Below are positions 55,640 through 64,000 of a DNA stretch of 64,000 nt, in pieces. Below the pieces are notes generated by a model. That model saw nothing but the letters and a program-made list of their open reading frames with translations, had not been told where the DNA came from and searched no databases. The stretch lies in NCBI GenBank assembly GCA_037962975.1, contig CM075674.1, positions 41,616,501-41,680,500 on the forward strand, in the 5' to 3' direction. Numbering within the stretch: position 1 is the stretch's first letter; the number at the start of each line of letters is the position of its first letter. Both the position numbers and the translations under genes were made by a program. Source of the DNA: Clitoria ternatea (taxonomy: Eukaryota > Streptophyta > Magnoliopsida > Fabales > Fabaceae).

Positions 55640-58600
55640 AATACATGCATTCAATACAGACAAGGTATGACATTTAATACCTGTGATGCTCTGGTGTTGA
55701 AGTTATCATTGACTTAAGTTTTGGAGTTTCCTTATGGGTAACGCCGAAATTCACCCCCAACGTGTATCAACCCAGACATCAAGACTTAAAGACTATGAGA
55801 ACCTACTGAACTCAGATATACATAATATCAGATCCCACTAGACCGGTGTGATACGAAGTGATCAAGAAGAACTAACATCGGACATTTATCCTAGAATCTT
55901 GTCCCCTTTATTGAAAATTTAAAAATTATTATTTGCTAACCTATAATCTTAAATTTAAATTTGATAAATAATTTTATTAGATCTTAATGTAAAGAGGTTT
56001 ATCTTACCCTGTGATTTGTCTAATTCAAAGTGACATATATACAAAACAAAAACTATTGAAGATACCATTTTATAAATATAACAATGAATAAGATAAATGG
56101 ATTTGTTTCTTATAAAAGAAAACAATTACATTTCAAAAGAAAAAAAATACATTAATATACCTTTTAATGAAAAATAACTTTAAAATTATAAATAATTTCA
56201 AAATTTTATTATAACATCTTATATGTTTTGACAATAAAAACTGATGGACATCTTACATCATTTTAAAAGAGCCCTAACTAAATGATACTCCTCTCTCCAT
56301 TTTTTTTATCTACTACAATATAAAAAATTAGTTTTTTTATCTGTTATTTTGAGAGTTAAAAAATATTTATTATTTATTTTCTATTATATCCTTAATTTTA
56401 AAATAAGTAACTATAATAAAAATCTGAAATAAATAAGAAGAGAGAAAAATATAAAGTTAAATTAGGTAAACAATGAAATTATATATTCTAAAACTGTTAA
56501 ATAATTTTTGTAATGCGTGTTTATAAAAACTGATCCGGATAAAAAGAAATATTTAAGGAAGCAAATCCCATTGTATCTTCCGACATTGCTTATTGGTAAA
56601 GATAGTGTAAAGACAGAGTAATTGTAACCGTTTGCTATTATTGTCATCAATTAGAATTTCCCTCCGCTGCTTTACGCGTAAACCTCATCAACCATTATTA
56701 CCTTTAATTTGGTGCTTCATTCACGTTAAGTCTTGCTAGAAAGTTCCATAACTAACTGAACCAAGGATATTCTCCTATCAACAGATTTTTATAACGGGTA
56801 ACTGAATTTTAATAAGATACGTAATTTTTATATTTGTTTATTGTTTCAAAAGTTGTTAAAAAAATTGTTAATAAAACATTTAACTAAAAAAATATAATGG
56901 TGATACAGATATTTTAAATTTTTAATAACAATTATACTAACATTTAATATAAAATTATAGTTTAAATTTACACTAACAAAACTATTTATTAGATAGTTTA
57001 TTAAATTGTTAGTATAAATCCAAATGACTTATTCTAACATTATTTTTTTATTAATTAAAAATTATACCAACAAAAGATTTTCTAATAATTTTCAAATTGT
57101 GTTTATTTTAGAAGTTGTTAGAAAACTTTTATTGGGTAACCTTTAACTAAAAAAATATAATATTAGTAAAGATATTTTAGGTTTATGTAAATTATAAAAT
57201 ATATTATATTAATATTTGAGATGATATTAATATAATTCATTAAATTATTAGTATAACTTTAAGTTAGATATATTAATATTTTATGTTTATTCTGAGTGTA
57301 TAAGGTTAAAACTCTAGAGAATTACTCTAGAAATATTAAAATTTATTACTCAAAAATGTCACACAAAAATACTATAAATAGAAAATTAGACCTTAATTAA
57401 CTTCACTTCAATTACTAAGATATGACAATTATTTTACTAAAATTAGGGGAATCAAAATATTAAACATATTTTGCCTGAAAGAAAGGGACAGGAGAGTCCT
57501 ATAGGACGCTTCCCTTCCGGATTCAGGAAACGCTTTTGAAAGCTAATTTTTTCAGGGAGTGATGATTCAGAATCTTAATCCTTAAGGATAAATAGACATA
57601 TTAGGTTGTGCAACCTATGAGATCATTGAAGACCTCTTGGATAGATTACATTTACGTGTACTGCAACAGCACGGGGTGTTGAATATTTGATTTCCAGTTA
57701 CTTACAAGGAAAGTATGAAATTATATTTAGTTAAATACAATTTACGATGTTAATTTGGTTGGAACATTAGAAAGAAAACAACCCCTATGACTCGCTGAAT
57801 TCTAGATTATAATGTTTTATCACATTTTTAAAATATATCGTAAATTACAAATCAGAGGTTGGAAGATGGTGTACTATTCCAGAGCACCAGAATTTTAAAA
57901 CTATTTTATGTAACTTTAATTGTATGTAACTCTTACTTCTTTATCGGCAAAGCAAAATAATTTAATCACGTATAAAAGATACTTAAACTCATATAATCTA
58001 TATGATCACAATGAAGAATCTAAGTACATCAAGAAAGATTATAATTGATCCGGGATACCAACCGAAATCCCTGAGGTTGAACCGGGGTGGCATTTAATGC
58101 CACGTCATCAGATGTACTTGCTTAAGAGCAGTTTGGATGTCGTATCCGGGGTCTAAACCCATGGCAACTACGGTTCTATGACCAGGACAACCAGACAATG
58201 AGTCAGGATCGATACGGGTTACATGTTCCTGCAAACACTGTAGTTACAGTAAGTTAGGAAAAATGTTAAATCAATTTTCTAAGGTAATCGCTATAAATAC
58301 AACTCATTTATTACTGAAGAGGGGGAACAAATCTGAGTTACCTTTGTTATACCACATTTTTCGTAATACAATACTGACTTAAGCATCGGAGAATCTTTTG
58401 CAGGATCGCCTCTGGTGTGCTCCCTTGACCTCGGTGCGGATAAAAACATCAATTGCACCCCAAGCTTGAAGAACCTAGGATTCTCACTGAACCTAGGTGT
58501 AAAATACCATACTCCACTGAGATGGTGTACAACTGAGAGTGAGTGGTGACTAAGGATACCAGTCAGGACGATCAACTCCTGACCCCAGTTCTTGTACAGA

Positions 58601-60216
58601 ATTATAATGAATTTAAATAGATTCTTGGTTGTGAAGATCAATCCTAAAAAGAAAATAAATAATCTCTTATTCTTGATTTTATCCAAGACAATGTTATGGC
58701 CTTTCTAAGCTCAAATATCGAGTTGATACAATATTCTTCATTAAACAACATAATTTTATTCCTTTTGAAGTCATATTATCTAAATTATAGTGCCAGATCC
58801 AGGCCACTTTCTTGTGTTTCCCATCAAAAAAATATTGATCCTGGTCGTTTATAATATATTAGATTAAATTTTTTTATAATATTATTTTAAAAATTGATTA
58901 TATTTATCATTAACCATTGTTATAATAAATTATAATCATGTTTAGTGTTAAAGAAAGATCTGGTTGAAAAAGATTTTATTAGAGGAAAAATAAGTCATAT
59001 TCATTAATCAAAAAAGGAGTTTTAGATTTACTCCTACCTTAAATCCATAATAATTAAAGTTGTTACCCATTACAATATACCTTAAAATAAATGCTCAAAA
59101 TATGGTCGGGCCATTGTTGTCAAGACCAGTTAGACTAGTCTGGTTGAACTAGTATGAATTGATTAGTTCAATTGTATTATTTATTATTATCGATCTTATC
59201 GGTTAGATTCAATTCAGTTAAATTGGTATTTAACTAATTTACACTACTGACAACCCACACCTAAGAAGAAATGTCTCATGCTAAAATCAAATGGCGTGAG
59301 ACACGCCCTCCCACACCATTTCCCCATGCAAAAGTTACATAGTAGCTCGACTCTTACGCTAATATGGGACATTATGTCCCACTTCACCTGTAAGCACAGA
59401 AAGTGGCGTAGAACACAATGTACCACACTAAATACCTTGTTTTTTTATATTTTAAATTGATTATTAATGTGGTTCTATGTGAAATTACACTAATATTACA
59501 TGAATTCAAAATTACAACTTATACCTTCTGAACTGGTCGTGGTCGGGATGGTCAGCCTCAAGACTAGTCCTCAAAGTACTTTGTTCTCTCAGGTTTTACA
59601 CTGGTCTAGTGGGGATCTGGTATTATAGCCTATATTCTAGTGGGGAAATAAAAGGTCTTGGAGTGATTCCTCATATCCAATTACCAACCTTACGCATTAT
59701 GGGGCGAAAGAAGATGTCACCTATAAGGACACTTCGACGCTCAAGTTAGTGAATATTCAAGGAGAATATCAGAGCTTAAGCATAAGTTCAAGTGAGAATG
59801 TTATACCTTTTACTCTTGTTACATGAGTATTTATACCTAGGACAATGAAAGAGTCATTTCGAGTAGGTGGGCTTACCGTATATGGTGTCAGCGTGATTCT
59901 GATCATTTGTAGAAAGGTTGACACGCAATAGTAACCCTACCTACCAACTGTATTCTACCATCAATCACTTTTTAGGTTGCTTTCCTAATACGTGATTGTA
60001 TAAGTCAACTCTAACTATCCAATGTTGAGAGAATAACTCACACTGGAATCATGTCATGGGTCTCATACGTGGTGTTGGGAATCGATGTTAAGCTTCAATG
60101 TTTTCAGCGATGCTGGTCTTGCACAATGACTTTTAGGTCAAATGACCTTTCTATCCAAGAGCCAGTATCGAGACCGGATCACATTCTTTAAGTGTTTTCA
60201 AGGATGAAGTAAGGAG
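55640..60216. other. Unclassified repeat-like intergenic DNA
   Basis: No gene supported. A degenerate direct duplication around TTTAACTAAAAAAATATAAT occurs at 56880-56900 and 57148-57168, with about 100 bp of similar DNA around each. GC-richer stretches at 55700-55910, 58030-58260, 58380-58580 and 59520-60240 resemble eroded LTR DNA, but I find no paired ends. Confidence 0.45.
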
Positions 60217-61192
60217 CATAGTTGTCAATCTTGGATAGCAACAAAACGTGGTCAACCCTTAAAACGCTATAGCAGTATAGCGTAGAGTAAAATGACCGTT
60301 ATTTAAAAATTTCATGACACATATATAACATGTTATACACATATAATTACATACATAATTGCATACATAATAACATAATCATCATTCCAACTAAAACACT
60401 ACAACATAGACCATATATTAAACAAAATTTTATAGTTAAAGTTTAAATGTACTTCCCTACACTTTAATTTAATCAATTTTGCTTTTGATAGATGATACTC
60501 CTTTCTATTGAAATTCTCTTATTCATTTCTACTTTTATATATGTGTTCATCCTCTTTAGTTTTTTCATCCACTTCCATTTCTTACTTTTTATCTTGCATA
60601 ATATGCTTCCTTTTTAGAGCTGACAACAACTTTCTTCTTTAATTAGGTTGAAAATAATGGGAGATGAGGATTGGAATAATATACATAGATGTGGGTTAGA
60701 GAGAAAAGAATCCAAAAAAAGAGGGGATGGTTGAAAAAACAAAGACAAAAAATACGTAAAAAGAAGAGGCACAAGGCTAAAAAAAATAGAAGAGGCTTGC
60801 CAAAGACTGACTAGTAGAGAAGATTTCTCCAGCGAAAATGATGGTTGAGATGTTGGGTTGAGGAGAGCAGACCATTAGGAGAAGATAGCAGAGGTTGTTG
60901 TCATGAAGAACTTTGGATTGGATTTTAAAAGGAAAACACCAGGATGTATTTACTATTTTTAATTTCACAAAAGATAAAATGTCTTTTTTATAAGTTTACC
61001 CTTGACGAAAGGGTGAAAACTCACTATTTGGATGTAATTCAATTAGGTTGAAAATAACTTTCTTCCCCCATCATGCAAAGTCGACCGCGACTTCCACAAT
61101 GATAAAAATGCTCCACAATAGAGCGGTTGTTGTGACGTGTTGCCCTGCACCAGTGCAATTGCGGTGCTATAACGTGCTATTGACAATTATAG
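60217..61192. mobile_element. Possible small non-autonomous DNA transposon
   Basis: The left end TAGTTGTCAAT with GATAGC nearby and the right end ATTGACAATTA preceded by GCTATAACGTGCT look like imperfect inverted ends, and TATAGC/GCTATA words lie near both. No clear target duplication was found. Interior is AT-rich without a gene. Confidence 0.3.
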
Positions 61193-61269
61193 CAAGGGAA
61201 CCAAAAAACCAACCCTGGGTCCCATGGAAGTCACAGCTTATGCAAGGAGAGAAAGATTAACATTTTTTT

Positions 61270-61274
61270 GCCAT
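61270..61274. repeat. Target site duplication GCCAT, left copy (Cassandra)
   Basis: Matches 62341-62345. Confidence 0.93.
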
Positions 61275-61772
61275 TGTAGCGCCCCGGCCGCTTTTCAGGA
61301 ATGAACGAATCTCCCCACAAACCAACACGAGACCTTTCCAATGTGCTTTTGTCCTCACTCACACACTTCCCGAGAATTTCTCAGGAGGTCACCCATCACA
61401 GAATTACTCTAAGTTAAGCATGCTTAACTTTGGAGTTCTTAAGTGATAGGCCACCGAAATGGCTAATGCATTTGTTTTTATAGGTAGTATGAATTTATTC
61501 CTTTAAGCTATCCTCGACTCTATAGTCCCATACCTATACAGTCTTTGGATCCCCCTCATTCTGGTATGTATTTGGTTCGTTCATGTGTCCCTCCTACTAA
61601 AAGCCTGCCAGGAGCCGCTCCTTGTCCGTGCCTACGTACCGGCGATCACTCCCCGCCCTCAACAGTGCCCGGGATATCACATTCCTCGCTGGAAGCCTGC
61701 CAGGAGCCGCTCCTTGTCTATGCCCATGCACCGACGATCACTCCCCACCCTCAACAGCGTCGGAATGTCACA
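61275..61772 (-). repeat. 3' LTR of the Cassandra element
   Basis: 498 bp. The 5S-like block is at about 61373-61450. A 92-bp tandem duplication starting GCCTGCCAGGAGCCGCTCC occurs at 61603 and 61695; the second copy runs into the LTR end. Confidence 0.92.
61373..61450 (-). promoter_or_regulatory. 5S rRNA-like Pol III promoter block in Cassandra LTR, left
   Basis: Minus strand: AAGTTAAGCATGCTTAA (box A-like), GAGTAATTCTGTGATG, GGTGACCTCCTGAGAA (box C-like). These align with the internal control region of plant 5S rRNA. It is not a 5S gene: the flanking 5S parts are missing or divergent. Confidence 0.85.
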
Positions 61773-61829
61773 TGCCCACCATCTTCCACCTGGTTCATCC
61801 CCGAACCATACCGTACTAGGAGAGGCTAG

Positions 61830-61841
61830 GCTCTGATACCA
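61830..61841 (-). other. Primer binding site of the Cassandra element
   Basis: Minus strand TGGTATCAGAGC, next to the LTR end at 61843; initiator Met-tRNA type. Confidence 0.93.
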
Positions 61842-61842
61842 C

Positions 61843-62340
61843 TGTAGCGCCCCGGCCACTTTTTAGGAATAAACGACTCTTCCCACAGACCAACACGAGA
61901 CCTTTCCAATGTGTTTTTGTCCTCACTCACACACTTCCCGAGAATTTCCCAAGAGGTCACCCATCCTAGAATTACTCCAAGTTAAGCACGCTTAACTTTA
62001 GAGTTCTTAAGTGATAGGCCACCGAAAAGGCTAATGCATTTGTTTGTATAGGTAGTACGAATTCATTCCTTTAAGCTATCCTCGACTGTATAGTCCCATG
62101 CCTATACAGTCTTTAGATCCTTCTCATTCTGGTATGTATTTGGTTCATTCATGTGTCCCTCCCACTGGAAGCCTGCCAGGAGTCGCTCCTTGTCCGTGCC
62201 TATGCACCGACGATCACTCCCCGCCCTCAACAGTCTTGGGGATATCACATTCCCCGCTGGAAGCCTGCCAGGAGCCGTTCCTTGTCCGTACCCATGCACC
62301 GGCGATCACTCCCCGCCCTTAACAGCGCCGGGATGTCACA
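61843..62340 (-). repeat. 5' LTR of the Cassandra element
   Basis: 498 bp. On the minus strand it starts TGTGACATCCCGGCGCTG, the 92-bp duplication lies next, and it ends GGGGCGCTACA before the PBS. Confidence 0.92.
61938..62012 (-). promoter_or_regulatory. 5S rRNA-like Pol III promoter block in Cassandra LTR, right
   Basis: Minus strand AAGTTAAGCGTGCTTAA, TAGGATGGGTGACCTCTTGG: closer to true 5S (AGTTAAGCGTGCTT, TAGGATGGGTGACCTCCTGG) than the left copy. Confidence 0.87.
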
Positions 62341-62345
62341 GCCAT
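62341..62345. repeat. Target site duplication GCCAT, right copy (Cassandra)
   Basis: Matches 61270-61274. Confidence 0.93.
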
Positions 62346-62555
62346 GGGTATCATCACCACTAGTATTGTCATATAATAAACCTAAAAAAGTTTTTAGTGT
62401 TGTTGTGTAGGTTCACTTGGATCTCAAAGTAAATCCCTTGAGTGTTTTCACATCGATGTTCATTCTTCAGTTTCTTTGAGGACTACAGGCTACTGCATAT
62501 GACAAAGAAAGTCATTTACTTCTTTTGAGGCAAAGTCATAACAAAGTAGGGTGTT

Positions 62556-63694
62556 TGTAACATCCCTAAAATTAATTTTTGGGTAATCTATAGTAACCAA
62601 TTAATTAAATTATATGAGTTAAATTATCCCCAAGCGGTTAAGTTAATTTTTAGAGTTTATCGGGGTAAGTTTTGAGTAACTGTTAATTACCCGGATGGTT
62701 TAGAAATCAACTGAACAAGCCAAATTACCAAAGTACCCTTAAGTTAATTGTTGTAATACCTTGCCAAATTGCCTAATTCATTTCCACGGATGGTATAGGG
62801 GAAAAAGCCAATTAATTTTGCAATTTCAATTGCCTATTCACGAGGATTGGAAAAATAGAAACAGAAAGAAATCAAATTTAATTCATATTGCCTTCTCACT
62901 GCATTACTGAGAGAATAGAAACTGAAGCTCATTCCTCTCTTATATGATTTATAGCACGAAATGAAATTTTAATAGTGATTGTGGCATTAAAATATATTAC
63001 TATCAATTTTAGGAATTATTGGAGCTTGTGATTAACGATCAGATAACATTTAATAGCTCTAGGAGCTTCTGGAATTGCTTATTCCAGGTAGGGGGAGCTA
63101 TTATATTTTAAATGCATAGTTTATGGACGGATTAGGGGTATATTGACCTGTTTATCATTTATATATTTATGAAATATGATGTTTGAATTGTTTAAATTGT
63201 GAGATGTTGTTAGTATACCCCGTTTGTATGCTAATTGAGAATTATTGAAAATTATGATAGGTTCCATCCATGGTGTTGATATCAGATTGCATGAGATGCA
63301 GTTTAGTGATTAAATTGATGATTATATGTTACATGGGATGTATGACTTGATTGAATTAATATTTATATGCATGAGATACGATAAAATAATTAAATCGGTG
63401 TTATTGTAATGCATGAGATATAATTAAATATTGATGATAATGAGATTTTACATGAGATGCAAGTAATGATTAAATAAACGATGAGGTTAATTAAGCCTGA
63501 GGTAGCTTAGTAGTGATATAATTGATTATGAAATGGTTAGTTGATGCATGCTATGCAAGTTATGAATTTAAATAGAAATCCCTTGGTGATGGTAACCAAG
63601 TGGTGGCCCCTGGTCATGGTAATTAGGTGGTCTATTGATGATTGATTATTATTTGGCATAGCATTTGCATTCAGACGAACACAGGACTGCAGGG
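62556..63694 (+). mobile_element. LTR-like sequence starting TGTAACATCCC, possibly interrupted at 63695
   Basis: TGTAACATCCCTAAAATTAA is a typical start for plant gypsy LTRs whose other end reads GGGATGTTACA. No such end is seen before the window closes. Its interior has degenerate repeats of the form ATGCATGAGATG/TTAAATTGATGATTA (63270-63480). No coding. Confidence 0.4.
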
Positions 63695-64000
63695 TGTAAC
63701 ATCCCAAAATTTTAAAATAGAAGATTAAATTAAGGAAATTAATATTGAATAATTATATGTGAATTATGTGATGTCCTAAAATATTGAAAATAATTAAGCT
63801 AAGGTTTTTGGGGACTGTTGGTGATTTATAAGACCGGATAAGCTGAAAATAAGCCAGGTTGAGATATGGGTGTCGGACCAAGTGTCTTTGATTGAGATGA
63901 TATTGGTCAGGGCTATTAAGAATAATATCTAGAGTCTGAATATGTATTTGGAATAATTTTCAGATTAAGAATTAAGCCCGAATAGAGGTTGTGTTGGTCA
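63695..64000 (+). mobile_element. Second LTR-like start TGTAACATCCC, truncated by the window edge
   Basis: TGTAACATCCCAAAATTTTA begins at 63695 after CAGGG (the duplication to look for to the right). It runs off the window. Confidence 0.45.

Larger units (their letters stand above)
61275..62340 (-). mobile_element. Complete Cassandra-type TRIM retrotransposon with 5S rRNA-like LTRs
   Basis: Two LTRs of exactly 498 bp (61275-61772, 61843-62340) enclose only 70 bp. Read on the minus strand: LTR TGTGACATCC...GCGCTACA, PBS TGGTATCAGAGC, short spacer, PPT-like GGTGGAAGATGGTGGGCA, LTR. GCCAT is duplicated on both sides. There is no coding capacity, so movement must depend on proteins of other elements. 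The 5S-like block and PBS are the defining traits of Cassandra. Confidence 0.93.

Noticed and set aside
58291..58686. A 131-codon minus-strand open frame
   Set aside because: No known domain; the surrounding DNA looks like eroded repeat, and there is no sign of splice sites or a conserved start.
61373..62012. Possible 5S rRNA genes
   Set aside because: Only the internal promoter region matches, inside LTRs of a TRIM; the 5' third of 5S and a T-run terminator in the right place are lacking.
61545..62410. Overlapping open frames on both strands in the Cassandra region
   Set aside because: They come from the GC-richer 92-bp duplication in the LTRs of an element without coding capacity.

Overview
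This window is nuclear DNA of a dicot plant, most likely a legume. That identity is my inference from the flavour of the repeat families and of the one host gene; no marker proves it. The DNA is AT-rich, introns are short with GT/AG borders, and almost all of the window is nested transposable elements. I see only one apparently functional host gene, an NT-C2 (EEIG1/EHBP1 N-terminal-type) domain protein at 40692-43709 on the minus strand, with four exons.

Left part (1-36388): a decayed CACTA (En/Spm) DNA transposon reads leftward. It carries an Ulp1-type (C48) protease-like region, a Ptta/En/Spm accessory protein and a TNP2-type transposase with DUF4218/DUF4216-like sections. Its right terminus, CACTAGTGTAAAAA on the minus strand, lies at 36388; its left terminus is outside the window. 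A Ty3/gypsy-type LTR element without reverse transcriptase ('element A', 7399-36013, TSD GTTGC) is inserted in the CACTA. Inside A are: a solo LTR of a long-LTR family in the gag gene (9423-13053, TSD CGTAT); an opposite-orientation sister copy, 'element B' (about 14688-32781), joined to A without a target duplication; and, inside B, a young, nearly intact Ty1/copia element (18095-27264, TSD GTATC) whose LTRs differ at only about five substitutions by eye. Position 36388 is therefore the edge of a nest several insertions deep.

Middle (36389-48032): intergenic AT-rich DNA with an unrecognised exon-like fragment directly at the CACTA border, a telomere-like TTTAGGG patch, an (AAT)n microsatellite, the NT-C2 gene, a degraded Cassandra (5S-containing TRIM) LTR relic and a decayed copia pol relic with a short 3' LTR.

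Right part (48024-64000): a Mutator-like element (48033-52804) with 9-bp target duplications AGTGAAATG and about 400-bp terminal inverted repeats full of short hairpins. It carries a plant mobile domain (MAIN-like) gene broken by a frameshift and stops. Then come a solo LTR of the long 'actcgg-rich' family (53079-55634, TSD CCTAT), unclassified repeat-derived DNA, a possible small DNA transposon, a complete Cassandra TRIM (61275-62340, two 498-bp LTRs, TSD GCCAT) whose LTRs hold a 5S rRNA-like Pol III promoter, and two further TGTAACATCCC LTR-like starts running off the right edge.

A recurrent theme is that unrelated elements each carry clustered short palindromes in their terminal or regulatory DNA: eight GAATCGATTC in each copia LTR, ACGCTACGCGT in A/B, CTCGCTnnAGCGAG in the 9423-13053 solo LTR, AACCGTGGT in the CACTA and AAACCGCC/GGCGGTTT in the MULE. 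I found no tRNA gene, no full rRNA gene and no CRISPR.
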